Source of the DNA: Pedobacter psychrodurus | Lineage (GTDB): Bacteria > Bacteroidota > Bacteroidia > Sphingobacteriales > Sphingobacteriaceae | Direction: 5' to 3' | NCBI RefSeq assembly: GCF_004331735.1 | Contig: NZ_SJSO01000002.1 | Location: 62,001-126,000 of the forward strand | DNA: 64,000 nucleotides | Shown here: positions 9,037 to 18,175 of the stretch, one piece after another | How positions within the stretch are numbered: position 1 is the first letter of the stretch | Layout: each line of letters begins with the position of its first letter | The notes under the pieces: model-generated | The model's database searches: none | What the model saw: only the letters and a program-made list of their open reading frames with translations | What the model was told of the DNA's origin: nothing | Position numbers and translations under genes: made by a program

Positions 9037-9711
9037 CTAATTTTTTCTTTTTATATATACAATAAACTGATTTTCGTTCAATACGTGTACATTGTATTGA
9101 CCAGATGAAATAATTGTTTCATAAACGGTTTTTACACCTGGATAGCTAAAATCATCAAAAGCAACTATGAGTTTTGGGTTAGCCGCGAACAAGGTTTCGC
9201 AGTTTTTCCAATCTTCTTTTACAACTATATAATCGTGGCAGCCATCAACATAAATCAAGTCTATTTTTTTTGAATTTGTTTTAATATAAGCAGGAAGTGT
9301 AATGGTAGTATCACCTTTAACAAGCTCATAGGTTTGTTGTGGAATAACCTGGCTTATTTTCTCATTTACCTTGGCAAAGGTATGTCCACCTGATTCAAAT
9401 TCCCAGTAAGGAAAATCAGACAGATTGTATGCTTTATAATCTTCAGGATAGTGTTCTTCCAAGTATGTTATTTCGTCAAATAGATCAAAACCTACATAAT
9501 TTATGTTCAGGTCAAAATAGGTTTTAAGCCAGCTAATTAGTGCAATGGCATTATCTCCTTTAAATACGCCTATCTCTAAAAAGCTGAAGCTATCTATTTT
9601 GTATTTGTTAACAAGATAAAAAGCTACATCATTTAAGTTCTTGCACTGTGTTAAACGAGGTAATGCCCTAACTTTTTTGAATCTTTTTAATACTTTTTTT
9701 ATACCGAACAT
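9037..9711 (-). CDS. Class I methyltransferase (Methyltransf_24-like)
   Basis: 224 residues. FSFLEIGVFKGDNAIALISWL (42-62) is motif I of the SAM fold. KIDLIYVDGCHDYIVVKEDW carries the DG-H-Y motif typical of Methyltransf_24 and of cephalosporin-hydroxylase-like enzymes in sugar clusters. A basic N-terminus (MFGIKKVLKRFKKVRALPR) may attach it to the membrane. A likely role is O-methylation of a sugar in the repeat unit or at its end. It sits between a glycosyltransferase and the cupin gene with gaps of 9 and 2 bp. Confidence 0.75.
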   Translation of the reverse strand: MFGIKKVLKRFKKVRALPRLTQCKNLNDVAFYLVNKYKIDSFSFLEIGVFKGDNAIALISWLKTYFDLNINYVGFDLFDEITYLEEHYPEDYKAYNLSDFPYWEFESGGHTFAKVNEKISQVIPQQTYELVKGDTTITLPAYIKTNSKKIDLIYVDGCHDYIVVKEDWKNCETLFAANPKLIVAFDDFSYPGVKTVYETIISSGQYNVHVLNENQFIVYIKRKN

Positions 9712-9720
9712 GGGCTGTTT

Positions 9721-10671
9721 TTAAGCTGTAATGTAAGTACTTCTTTCGTAATTTTTCCTATTCAGATAGTTTTTGAAAAAAGGGTTTGCTATCGTTCTGA
9801 CCAACTTGTTTATCGCTTTCGAAAATAAAGCGTTTTTCCCCCTGAGTATGCCCCTGGAAGTTAAGAGAAATGCATTTCTATAATAACTTATATTAGTTCT
9901 ATTAAGCGTTTTGTTCTTCGATGCCGCCCCATAATGTACATATGAGTTGTAATATGATATAGGGCAGTGGATAAAAATGAAGCCCTTTTGTCGTAAGTGT
10001 TGCTGAAAATAGGATGCAGAATCGTATGCTACTATTTGATTACTGCTGTTTATTTCTTCATAATAATAGTGAGAAATGTTACAGCGTTTAAATGCTTCCC
10101 GTTTGTAAATACAGAACCAAGTATGATTTCGTTCTTGTAATATTATATTTCTGTTACTGTAGCTATCATAAATAGGATGTGGGCTTGTTGCACTGAAGCA
10201 AGTGCTAGCTCCAATTAATGATGGACTTTTAGATAATTCACTTATAAGATAGAAGTAAAAGTCTGCATTCAATATTTCAAAATCAGCATCTACAGTGGCA
10301 ATATATGGCGTGTCTATTTTTTTTAGTTCTGTGGTCCAAAGTTCATCACAAAGCTCGTTATAACCTTCAACCTGCCGGCTAACACCCTCTGGAGAAGTAA
10401 CGATCTGTCCGGGATAAGGTTTTTCAGCCAAACTATTCAGCTTTTCTGTGTTATCGTATAAGGTTGTGTAAGGATAACTTGCCCATTTTTCTAAATAATA
10501 GCCTTTATTTTCTTCAGAGAGGTTATTCAAATAAATGTATAAAACGAAATCTTCTCCTCCAAAAGCTTGGTTCCGATTGTAAATTTTGTTGTAACTTTTG
10601 ATCGCAAAATCTGCAATGATACAGTCTCTGTCGGTAACAAGCATAAAAAAAGTTATCTGTGGCGATTTCAT
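9721..10671 (-). CDS. Putative GT-A glycosyltransferase
   Basis: I place the start at ATG 10671 (316 residues, MKSPQITFFMLVTDRD). This ATG shares one base with the TAA of the upstream glycosyltransferase, while the longer frame from 10698 would read into it. The core has a GT-A-like strand ITFFMLVTDRD, GEDFVLYIYLNN, and a DAD motif in YIATVDADFEIL near residue 128. A later WFCIYKREAF resembles the acceptor strand of GT2 enzymes. A basic, amphipathic C-terminus (KAINKLVRTIANPFFKNYL) may bind the membrane. Family assignment is tentative. Confidence 0.7.
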   Translation of the reverse strand: MKSPQITFFMLVTDRDCIIADFAIKSYNKIYNRNQAFGGEDFVLYIYLNNLSEENKGYYLEKWASYPYTTLYDNTEKLNSLAEKPYPGQIVTSPEGVSRQVEGYNELCDELWTTELKKIDTPYIATVDADFEILNADFYFYLISELSKSPSLIGASTCFSATSPHPIYDSYSNRNIILQERNHTWFCIYKREAFKRCNISHYYYEEINSSNQIVAYDSASYFQQHLRQKGFIFIHCPISYYNSYVHYGAASKNKTLNRTNISYYRNAFLLTSRGILRGKNALFSKAINKLVRTIANPFFKNYLNRKNYERSTYITA

Positions 10672-11693
10672 TATGTAGATGGCAGTTGATAATCCCAATA
10701 ATCATTTTTTAATACCCATTTTCTTACTTCAGCTTCCCGGCTAAAATGAGTCTGATGAAAATGATAGCCTGATTTTTCTGCTGTTGCTAGATTATCTATA
10801 ATTGCTTTTATTTCTGGAGAAATATTTTTGTTCGTAGGCTGGGCAACAAATAAACGCTTTATCCATCGGTAGTATGGACGAATACGGTTTCTAAAACTTG
10901 CTGGTTTTGTTGATGTTTTTAAAGGATGCTTTCTTAAATCGGTATAAGAATTACAAACACCTTGGTAAAAGGCTCTTTTTTTTAAATATTCGATAGTTAA
11001 CCTTTGCTTAGAAACATGGTGGTAAAGCATTAGGCCAGGGATGTATTTCGCTTTTAGTCCTTTTTCAATGGCCTTTAAGGTTAGCCCAGTTTCTCCATCA
11101 CCTTGATATTGCTGAAGCCGATCGGGAATACAATCTGGATGAAAGCCACCTAAATCGATAAGGGTCTTTTTACGGATACAGAAATTAAGCCCCCAAACAA
11201 AGTTGGGATCTACCTCTATTTCACTATGACCAAAATCGAGCAGGCTTAGCCAACCGCAATATTGCCCTGTATGGCTATGCTGCCAAAAATGAGCAAGCCA
11301 TTGTGGCGGGTCAACTTCGTAATTTGGTAAGCAAGGGCCAGTTGCCAGATGCAGATTCTTGTCGTTCAAAAAAGTTTCGGCAAGATTTTTTAGGTATTCC
11401 TGATTGAGTATTACATCATCGTCTAAAAAACATAATATTTCGCCTCTTGCTATAGCGGCTCCGTGGTGCCGGCCTGTAAGTAAACCAGGCATTGCGTCGT
11501 ATCGATAAATCAGGTTTGGAATTTGCGTCTCGAATTGTTCAACAACTGCTTTAGTATTATCGGTCGAACCATTGTCTACAACAATTACTTCAGCGGGTAT
11601 ATGCCAGTCTTGTTTAGCCAAACTGGCCAGTGTTACTGTTAATTGGTTTGCCCGGTTAAATGTAGGAATAATGATGGAGATGATCAATTTCAC
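10671..11693 (-). CDS. Family 2 glycosyltransferase
   Basis: The first ATG (11798) lies deep in the ABC ATPase gene. A GTG at 11693, four bases after the ATPase stop, gives KLIISIIIPTFNR right at the N-terminus and is the better start (340 residues). GT2 features: SIIIPTFNRANQL, VIVVDNGSTDNT and LCFLDDDVILN (DDD metal site). The segment QYQGDGETGLTLKA matches the acceptor/catalytic ED-type loop. Aromatic residues and a basic C-terminus follow. It probably adds one sugar of the repeat unit. Confidence 0.88.
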   Translation of the reverse strand: MKLIISIIIPTFNRANQLTVTLASLAKQDWHIPAEVIVVDNGSTDNTKAVVEQFETQIPNLIYRYDAMPGLLTGRHHGAAIARGEILCFLDDDVILNQEYLKNLAETFLNDKNLHLATGPCLPNYEVDPPQWLAHFWQHSHTGQYCGWLSLLDFGHSEIEVDPNFVWGLNFCIRKKTLIDLGGFHPDCIPDRLQQYQGDGETGLTLKAIEKGLKAKYIPGLMLYHHVSKQRLTIEYLKKRAFYQGVCNSYTDLRKHPLKTSTKPASFRNRIRPYYRWIKRLFVAQPTNKNISPEIKAIIDNLATAEKSGYHFHQTHFSREAEVRKWVLKNDYWDYQLPST

Positions 11694-11697
11694 TGAT

Positions 11698-12951
11698 TTA
11701 GCTATAGCTGATCTGGAAAGAAGTGGGCGCCGAAATAAAACCATCACTTTTGTGGTACGGGAAAACACGGTTTTTAGTTGGGTTTTGCGCGATTTCAAAC
11801 ACTAAAATATCCTCTTGTCTGTTATATGTAACGGTATTTTGTGGGCCTATCCAAGGACTTATACTGTAAAAGCCCGGAACAAGGCCAGTGAGTTCAATTT
11901 TTAGGTCGAGATTAGCAGTGCCTTGGTTTATTTGTATAAAAGGAGCGGCAGATGGCATCGATTGAATAATGGTTTTGCCACGGTCGTCTTTAATGTCGAA
12001 AGTAATAAATGCAGGGGCATATTTTTGATCTGAAACAAGGCGGGCATTAATATTAAGCGTTAAATATGGTTGATTTCCGGTAATATCAATAGCAACGGAT
12101 TCAAATCTTGGCGAAAGGTTTTCGTTGGTGTTTTTCCAAAGCAAAACTTCATTTTGGCTAAATTCTTGATAAATATTAATGGCTTCTTCTACACCTGAAC
12201 TGATTTGTTTTCTGCCATTTTGCAATACAATTCCTTTTTGGCAGAGTGCGGAAACTGCATCCATATTGTGGCTAACAAAAAATACTGTTCGTCCTTCTCC
12301 CTTACTCACTTCCCCCATCTTGCCCAAACATTTTTTCTGAAATTCTGCGTCACCTACGGCCAATACTTCATCAATAATTAAGATTTCACTTTCTAAATGG
12401 GCGGCAACAGCGAAAGCTAATCTAACATACATGCCAGAACTATAGCGTTTTACTGGCGTGTCTAAATATCGTTCAATTCCGGCGAAGTCAACAATTTCTT
12501 CGAGTTTACGTTGGATTTCTTTTTTACGCATACCCAAAATGGCACCGTTTAAAAAAATATTTTCACGGCCGCTAAGCTCCGGATGGAACCCAGTACCTAC
12601 TTCTAATAAACTTGCAATCCTTCCTTTTCCTGATATTTTTCCCGTTGTTGGGGCTGTAACTTTGCTTAGGATTTTAAGTAATGTGCTCTTACCTGCACCG
12701 TTCCGACCAATAATACCAACTGCATCGCCCTGCTCAATTTCGAAGTTAATGTCTTTTAAACTCCATACCACATCACTTTCACTTTTGGTATTTTGATTGT
12801 TACTTTCCCCAATCCACAAAAATGGATCTTCTTTACCGCGGATGCGCGCATACCAACGTTCCAGATCACGGCTGATTGTTCCAGTGCCAATCTGTCCTAA
12901 CTGATAAGCTTTGCTTAGATTTTCTACTTTTATAGCAATGTTTTTTGACAA
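11698..12951 (-). CDS. ABC transporter ATPase for polysaccharide export (Wzt-like)
   Basis: 417 residues. The ATPase domain has Walker A GRNGAGKST (82-90), the signature YSSGMYVRLAFAV near 168-180 and Walker B LIIDEVLAVGD. SHNMDAV supplies the H-loop. About 170 further residues form a C-terminal beta-sandwich (from FESVAIDITG to the end), as in Wzt proteins that bind the modified end of an O-antigen or capsule chain. It pairs with the permease at 13.5-14.3 kb. The two genes are separated by a four-helix-bundle gene, which is unusual. Confidence 0.93.
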   Translation of the reverse strand: MSKNIAIKVENLSKAYQLGQIGTGTISRDLERWYARIRGKEDPFLWIGESNNQNTKSESDVVWSLKDINFEIEQGDAVGIIGRNGAGKSTLLKILSKVTAPTTGKISGKGRIASLLEVGTGFHPELSGRENIFLNGAILGMRKKEIQRKLEEIVDFAGIERYLDTPVKRYSSGMYVRLAFAVAAHLESEILIIDEVLAVGDAEFQKKCLGKMGEVSKGEGRTVFFVSHNMDAVSALCQKGIVLQNGRKQISSGVEEAINIYQEFSQNEVLLWKNTNENLSPRFESVAIDITGNQPYLTLNINARLVSDQKYAPAFITFDIKDDRGKTIIQSMPSAAPFIQINQGTANLDLKIELTGLVPGFYSISPWIGPQNTVTYNRQEDILVFEIAQNPTKNRVFPYHKSDGFISAPTSFQISYS

Positions 12952-12952
12952 T

Positions 12953-13015
12953 GTTTAGAGGTTAGGGTTTAGCGGTTATAGGAAAAAGGTTAGGGCTTAG
13001 GTGGTTAGGGGTTAG
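12953..13015. repeat. Telomere-like simple repeat tract beside the four-helix-bundle gene
   Basis: The spacer reads as degenerate repeats of GGTTAGGG / GGTTTAG units. On the other side of the inserted gene (13445-13480) the complementary CCCTAAC / CCCTAAA form appears. The same words recur at 18285-18320 before wzc. These are slipped simple repeats, not a known insertion sequence. Confidence 0.6.
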
Positions 13016-13376
13016 AGGCATTAATTTGTGAATTTCTGAGCCCACTCAACTTAATCGTTATGTTTTCAATTTTCGATCGGTACGTTAAATATTCTTCGTT
13101 GGTTATATAATCAAGGTCCATGGCTGCGATTAAATGATTTAGGGTTTCGAGCGTAGTAGTATAAGCCATATTTGTATAATGCGCTTTGTCTTTCATTGTG
13201 ATTTTTCCTGATCCTTCAGCTAAACAGGCACCAATGCTGCTTACTGATCTTTTAATTTGGCTAATCAATCCAAATGTTTCTTCTTTAGGGAACTTTGCTG
13301 TTAGCAAATAAATAGATTTTCTAAAAGTTCTTGCAAGTTGCCAGACTTCTAATTTTTCAAATGAGTAGGTGTGCAT
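13005..13376 (-). CDS. Four-helix bundle protein (23S rRNA intervening-sequence / Avd-like family)
   Basis: The likely start is ATG 13376 (123 residues, MHTYSFEKLEVWQLARTF). The longer frame from 13421 adds a low-complexity leader. The order FEKLEVWQLAR, KFPKEETFGLISQIKRSVSSI, ACLAEGSGK, HYTNMAYTTTLE and LNHLI is the standard signature of the S23/IVP four-helix-bundle family, which is found in rRNA intervening sequences and scattered through Bacteroidota genomes. Function is unknown; the related Avd binds nucleic acid. It is flanked on both sides by telomere-like repeats and splits the two halves of an ABC exporter, so it looks like an insertion. Confidence 0.88.
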   Translation of the reverse strand: MHTYSFEKLEVWQLARTFRKSIYLLTAKFPKEETFGLISQIKRSVSSIGACLAEGSGKITMKDKAHYTNMAYTTTLETLNHLIAAMDLDYITNEEYLTYRSKIENITIKLSGLRNSQINASNP

Positions 13377-13480
13377 ATTCCTTATTTTTTTTTGATGAAA
13401 TAAATAAGGGATGATTGCCATGGATATATGAAAGTTTCGTTAAAACTCAACTAACCAATAAACCCTAACCCCTAAACTCA

Positions 13481-14335
13481 CTATACTGTATCAACAAAAT
13501 TTCGTTCCACTTTATTAAAAACTACAGTACCAATCAACAATAAAATGATAGTCACAACTGTAGCATAACCCAAGCTAAACCAGCTAAAACTTCCCTGCCC
13601 CAGAAAGCCATACCTAAAGGTTTCAATAATAGGAGTCATTGGATTATACTCAATGATCCAGGCATAAGCAGGATATTTTTTTATGGCCTCGGATAGGGGA
13701 TAGATTACTGTTGTTGCGTACATTAATAGCTGCACACCAAAACTAATCAGGAAAGCTAAATCCCTATATTTTGTGGTCATGGCAGATATAATCATGCCTG
13801 CACCCAAACCCAATAAAGCCATTAGTATTACAATTACCGGGAAAAGGCAAATGGCCCAACTGATATTAAAATGTGCGCCAGAAAAATAATAATAGGCCAT
13901 TAAGATGAGAAATAATAGCATCTGTACACCAAAGCGGACAAGGTTGCTCACTACAATGCTTAAGGGCATAATTAACCTGGGGAAGTATACTTTGCCGAAA
14001 ATACTGGCATTGTCTTTAAAAACAGAGGAGGTTTTGGTTAAACAATCTGCAAAATAATTCCAGGCGGTAATGCCGGCCATATAAAATAAGGGTTTCGGTA
14101 GGCTATCGGTTGAGATACCTGCAAGATTGCCAAAAATAAAGGTAAAGATAATGGTGGTAAACAGGGGTTGAATAAAGAACCAAAGCGGGCCTAAAATGGT
14201 CTGCTTGTAGAAAGACACAAAATCTCTTCTGACCAATAACACCAGCAAATCACGATAGGCCCAAACCTCATGCAGTTTTAAGTCAAACAAGGATGATTTT
14301 GCCTCAATGGTCCATTGCTGTTCTTCTTTAACCAT
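13481..14335 (-). CDS. ABC-2 type polysaccharide export permease (Wzm/TagG-like)
   Basis: 284 residues with six predicted membrane helices. The amphipathic N-terminal region HEVWAYRDLLVLLVRRDFVSFYKQTILGPLW (about 22-52) is the interface helix and first conserved block of Wzm/TagG/KpsM permeases. PMTPIIETFRYGFLGQ near the end is another conserved block. With the Wzt-like ATPase it should carry undecaprenyl-linked glycan through the inner membrane. It overlaps the upstream GT4 by 8 bp. Telomere-like repeats follow its stop. Confidence 0.93.
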   Translation of the reverse strand: MVKEEQQWTIEAKSSLFDLKLHEVWAYRDLLVLLVRRDFVSFYKQTILGPLWFFIQPLFTTIIFTFIFGNLAGISTDSLPKPLFYMAGITAWNYFADCLTKTSSVFKDNASIFGKVYFPRLIMPLSIVVSNLVRFGVQMLLFLILMAYYYFSGAHFNISWAICLFPVIVILMALLGLGAGMIISAMTTKYRDLAFLISFGVQLLMYATTVIYPLSEAIKKYPAYAWIIEYNPMTPIIETFRYGFLGQGSFSWFSLGYATVVTIILLLIGTVVFNKVERNFVDTV

Positions 14336-15521
14336 AGCTATTCGGTTTATTTATCTGTATGTTTTTTTGTGGATACTGATTAGATGCTGTAGGATTAATT
14401 GAGCCTTTTAAAATCAAGTTTTTGACTGATTGAAGATATTGAGTGTATCCGAATGCCTCCATACATTTCTCCTGAAGATTTTTTTTCTCATTTTCAGTTT
14501 GGCTATGCTGTAGCAGTATAGATATGCTGTTTAAAATGCCTTGTTGATCGTCAGGATCAACCAATAGACCAAGCGCCCCGTTTTGAAGTGCATCTACACT
14601 ACCATCTTTATTGCCGGCAATTACCCGAAGGCCACTGGCAAGGGCTTCGATAAATACAATTCCGAAACCTTCTTTTTTACTGGGTAAAATAAAAATATCA
14701 GATAGTAAAAAGTGTTCGGTAAGTTCGGCTTCATCAATAAAACCGATCATTCTGATATGCGCTTGAAGTTGGTTCTTTACAATTAAATCTTCTAATCGTT
14801 TCTTTTCTACAGCATCCCATTTGCCGCCCAATAGGTAAACCAGGTTTGGGTATTCCGCTAATAGTTGCGGCAGCAGCTCAATGGTATGGTCGTATCCCTT
14901 GTACTTCTCTGAAGAAGACAGTCGTGATAACGAAAACAGAATTAAGTTTTCACGATTTAAATGGTAGCGATCCAATAAACGCTGTGGTTTTTCGAACTGC
15001 TTAGGTAGATAATAAAAAGGATCAAGACAATTGTTTAGTACTTCAATGCGATCTGCAGGAATGTGGTGCATTTCCATAATTTTATCTGCAGTAAAATGGC
15101 TTACACAAACAATCTTATCTAGCTGGTTTAACATGTTGAGTTTGGAATCGGATAGCTTTTTCCAAATTTCTATGCCATGCGCCAATAAATAAATCTTTTT
15201 ATGAGGATGTATTTTCTTGATGAAATAAACAATGTTGATTAAGTGGATATGGCTTAACAAAATCACATCTGCTTTTAAACCACTTAAAAAAGATCGCACC
15301 ACGAATCGCTCCTTGTTTCCATTAAAACCATGAAACTGGTATTTGCTTAGGTACCTGGAATCGCGGTCGGCATTTTTATCATACATGGAATATACCGTCG
15401 ATTGAACAAGCTCTTCCTCGCTTAAATCGTATAGTACACGAGATAAACTTCTGCAAACTTTTTCAATGCCGCCAGTAAAACTAAATGTTTTAAGGGTTAA
15501 AAATAAAACCTTAACTGGCAT
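14328..15521 (-). CDS. Family 4 glycosyltransferase
   Basis: 397 residues, GT-B fold. The N-terminus VLFLTLKTFSFTGGIEKVCRSL has the GG-IEK acceptor loop of GT4 enzymes. The donor domain holds LILFSLSRLSSSEKYKGYD, a variant of the sugar-nucleotide strand, and KEGFGIVFIEALASG supplies the E-x7-E catalytic motif. GSVDALQNGALGLLVDPDD follows as the usual end of the family. It overlaps asnB by 11 bp and the permease gene by 8 bp, so all three are probably co-translated. Confidence 0.92.
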   Translation of the reverse strand: MPVKVLFLTLKTFSFTGGIEKVCRSLSRVLYDLSEEELVQSTVYSMYDKNADRDSRYLSKYQFHGFNGNKERFVVRSFLSGLKADVILLSHIHLINIVYFIKKIHPHKKIYLLAHGIEIWKKLSDSKLNMLNQLDKIVCVSHFTADKIMEMHHIPADRIEVLNNCLDPFYYLPKQFEKPQRLLDRYHLNRENLILFSLSRLSSSEKYKGYDHTIELLPQLLAEYPNLVYLLGGKWDAVEKKRLEDLIVKNQLQAHIRMIGFIDEAELTEHFLLSDIFILPSKKEGFGIVFIEALASGLRVIAGNKDGSVDALQNGALGLLVDPDDQQGILNSISILLQHSQTENEKKNLQEKCMEAFGYTQYLQSVKNLILKGSINPTASNQYPQKNIQINKPNSYG

Positions 15522-17298
15522 GGTATATTCTATATAAGGCTAGGGCCGAACTCCAGTGCAATTTATTTTCTCTAAAGTTTTTTATGAGCGATTTTGCACG
15601 CTTATTTGTATACCGGGATGGATCGGCAATGTCGCAGCTTTTTCTCATCCATTCCTGGAATGGGAAAGTAAAGCCCATTTTCGTTCTTTTCCAGGTTTCT
15701 ACAGGTAAATCTTCTTTGTAAGCCTCTACCAGGAGTTTTTTTTTCTGTTCGTAACTAAACTTGATTTCTGTTGAGATGGAGAGAACCAGGTCAACAAAAT
15801 TACGGTCTAGAAAGGGAACCCTCACTTCAACACCATGGCTCATGCTCATAAAATCGGTATCCTTTAACAACTGATTTTGCATATACATGTTCAATTCAAA
15901 CCAACTCGCCCTTGTTTCGTTACTGGTTTTCTTTATTCCAGGGTGAAGTGGGATCTCTTCAAGACAATCGATAACCGTTTTCATATCGATGTCTAACAAT
16001 TCGGCGATCACATCAGGCGAATAAACACCGCGTAAGCACAGGTATTCGCCAATAGGGGAATTTAAGCTGAGGTAATATAGCCGTTTAAACTTGGTGTTGT
16101 TGGAGAAACGCATGCTGCGCAAAACGCTTTTACTCAGCCAATTTAGATTTTGTATTTTATGGATCCGATCAAAGGATGGGTATCCCCCAAAAAGCTCATC
16201 CGCCCCTAAACCTGATAGTACCACTTTTATCCCATGTTCTTTTGCCGTTTTACAGACAAACCAGGTATTAATCCCATCATTGGTGGGTTGATCCATATCT
16301 GCTAAAACAGTTTCGAAATTCTGTACGAAATCGCGATAGGTAATAAGCTGTTCAATTTTTTGAATATTTATTTTTTGAAGTAGACTATTCCGCTGTTTTT
16401 TTTCGGAAAAGTCTATTTCATTAAAATTGGCAGAAATACTGGATAACTGTTTGTTATTATATTGATTAGCCAGTATAGTAATGATGCTCGAATCGAGACC
16501 GCCGCTAAACAGTACACCTATATCAACATCAGAAATCAGCTGCTGCTTGATAGAATTACCCAGCTGTTCGCGGATCCTTTCTATTGCATAGGCTTCGTTA
16601 TGTATATAAGAAGTGTTTTCAAATTCATGGTATGATTGAATAAAATGTTCGGCACTTCTAATGTTGTACTTCAAAAAACAGCCTTTGCCCAGGCTACATA
16701 CATTTTTGAGTGTAGTATAAGGTTCGGGGATATGACCAAAAGCAAGGTAGTAGATTCGCCAATTATCATTTTCCTGGTAGATATTAGCGTGTTTGAATGC
16801 CTTTACTTCTGATGCAAAGGTTAAAGTTTCGTTAGCGAAATGATAATACAGTGGTTTTATTCCGTTTTGATCTCGAACCAGGTACACACATTGTTCCCGT
16901 TTATCAAAAATACAGAAAGCAAAAATACCATCTAGTTTTTCGAAAGCTTTGTCTCCCCAATGCTGATAGGCATAAAGGATTACCTCTGTATCTGTTTGTG
17001 TTTTAAAAATATAACCTAAATTAATTAATTCAGTTCTAATCTGCCGATAATTATAAATTTCACCATTGTAGGTAATCACCAAATCTTCTTTATGGCTTAC
17101 CATCGGTTGATGTCCGCCAGAACTAAGATCTAAAATGGCCAACCTACGGTTACCTAAACATAGGGGTGTTTTTTCAGCGGCATAAATGCCATGATCATCG
17201 GGCCCACCATGTTGCATACTATCGCACATGGCTTTCACCTGTTGATTAATTTTTTCGAAAGGATTTTTGCTATTGATGATGCCTGCTATGCGACACAT
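15511..17298 (-). CDS. asnB: Glutamine-hydrolysing asparagine synthase
   Basis: 595 residues. Processing of the Met exposes Cys2 as the glutaminase nucleophile. NRRLAILDLS, ITYNGEIYN and DTEVIL are glutaminase-pocket motifs. The synthase half has the PP-loop LFSGGLDSSI and LSGLGADELFGGY. The start reads MCRIAGI instead of the common MCGIAGI, so residue 3 is substituted. AsnB-type enzymes are frequent in Bacteroidota capsule clusters, where they may amidate sugar acids (inference) instead of making asparagine. Between this gene and the antiterminator lies a 373-bp spacer with C/T repeats. Confidence 0.93.
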   Translation of the reverse strand: MCRIAGIINSKNPFEKINQQVKAMCDSMQHGGPDDHGIYAAEKTPLCLGNRRLAILDLSSGGHQPMVSHKEDLVITYNGEIYNYRQIRTELINLGYIFKTQTDTEVILYAYQHWGDKAFEKLDGIFAFCIFDKREQCVYLVRDQNGIKPLYYHFANETLTFASEVKAFKHANIYQENDNWRIYYLAFGHIPEPYTTLKNVCSLGKGCFLKYNIRSAEHFIQSYHEFENTSYIHNEAYAIERIREQLGNSIKQQLISDVDIGVLFSGGLDSSIITILANQYNNKQLSSISANFNEIDFSEKKQRNSLLQKINIQKIEQLITYRDFVQNFETVLADMDQPTNDGINTWFVCKTAKEHGIKVVLSGLGADELFGGYPSFDRIHKIQNLNWLSKSVLRSMRFSNNTKFKRLYYLSLNSPIGEYLCLRGVYSPDVIAELLDIDMKTVIDCLEEIPLHPGIKKTSNETRASWFELNMYMQNQLLKDTDFMSMSHGVEVRVPFLDRNFVDLVLSISTEIKFSYEQKKKLLVEAYKEDLPVETWKRTKMGFTFPFQEWMRKSCDIADPSRYTNKRAKSLIKNFRENKLHWSSALALYRIYHAS

Positions 17299-17425
17299 TG
17301 TTTTTGTTATTGAAAAATTTTGACTATTTATTCTGCACCGGATACAGCTTCGCCCCCTCAGTTACATTTTATTTTCAAAATGAACTGATTATTTGTTATT
17401 TATCTTGTTAAGCCCCATCCCACAT

Positions 17426-17642
17426 CTCACCTTTCACATCATCCCTCTTCCGTCTTACATCTCACATCTTTTTCTGCTCCTTGATATCGGCATGATGTCT
17501 TCCGACCTCTGACCTCGGACTTTCTCACCTCTCACATCATCCCTCTTCCGTCTCCCATCTCGAACCTCATCTCTCACATCTCAAACCTTTTTCTGCACCT
17601 TGCTATCGGCACTATATCTTCCGACCTCTGACCCCGGACTTT
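17426..17642. repeat. C/T-rich tandem repeat in the asnB-antiterminator spacer
   Basis: The 373-bp spacer has no gene. Its middle is two copies (17426-17523 and 17524-17642) of a roughly 98-119 bp unit built from CTCACATC/CTCACCTC words. Both copies share ATCCCTCTTCCGTC and TTCCGACCTCTGACC. On the transcribed minus strand it is almost pure G/A. It could slip, and it could also slow polymerase just downstream of the antiterminator gene. No open frame or tRNA is visible. Confidence 0.75.
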
Positions 17643-17671
17643 CTCACCTCTCAAATCTCACATCTCACTTC

Positions 17672-18175
17672 TCATAACGGTTCTACAAAAGCTATCGATG
17701 TATTAATATTTATCGAATAACCCATGTTTTGTAAACGTAAAATAATACGTTGCTTATTGTGTACCGATACCAATTCGGCAATTACACCTTTAAAAGGTCC
17801 GGCTTTAATCAATACCCTTTCACCTGGTTTAATATCATAATCAATGATTTCCAGATCAGCATCTGTAGCGAGCAAGAGTTTAAGATCATGAATTTGTTGG
17901 TCAGGGATAGAAGCGACTTGGTTAGAGAAATAAATAAATCTGGCAACACCATTGGTCATCAAAACTTCTGCATATTCTCTTGCCGAAATATACGCAAATA
18001 GATAAGATTTAATCAAGGGCTCCTCAACGATTTTTTTACGGTCGCTCCATTGCTTAACTGCCTTTTTAAGAGGTAAATAAGTTTGGATTCCCTTTCTGTT
18101 CAATTCCTCATTCGCTTTTTTTTCTGCTCTCGAACGTGTATAAACCGGATACCACCTGTAATTTTGATCTATCAT
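17672..18175 (-). CDS. UpxY/NusG-like transcription antiterminator
   Basis: 167 residues, a specialised NusG paralog. The NGN domain begins RWYPVYTRSRAEKKANEELNRKGI and includes KSYLFAYISAREYAEVLMTNGVARFIYF. The C-terminal KOW module is PGERVLIKAGPFKGVIAELV (117-136). In Bacteroides, UpxY proteins let polymerase read through each capsule operon. Its position as the third gene (after wza and wzc), before 17 kb of glycan genes in the same direction, fits operon-specific antitermination. It is smaller than housekeeping NusG proteins with inserts and larger than a bare NGN. Confidence 0.92.
   Translation of the reverse strand: MIDQNYRWYPVYTRSRAEKKANEELNRKGIQTYLPLKKAVKQWSDRKKIVEEPLIKSYLFAYISAREYAEVLMTNGVARFIYFSNQVASIPDQQIHDLKLLLATDADLEIIDYDIKPGERVLIKAGPFKGVIAELVSVHNKQRIILRLQNMGYSININTSIAFVEPL

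Noticed and set aside
12953..13015. Telomere or chromosome end
   Set aside because: Short degenerate repeats inside a continuous operon; the chromosome clearly continues on both sides.
17426..17642. Possible CRISPR array
   Set aside because: Only two long degenerate units with no regular spacer pattern and no cas genes.
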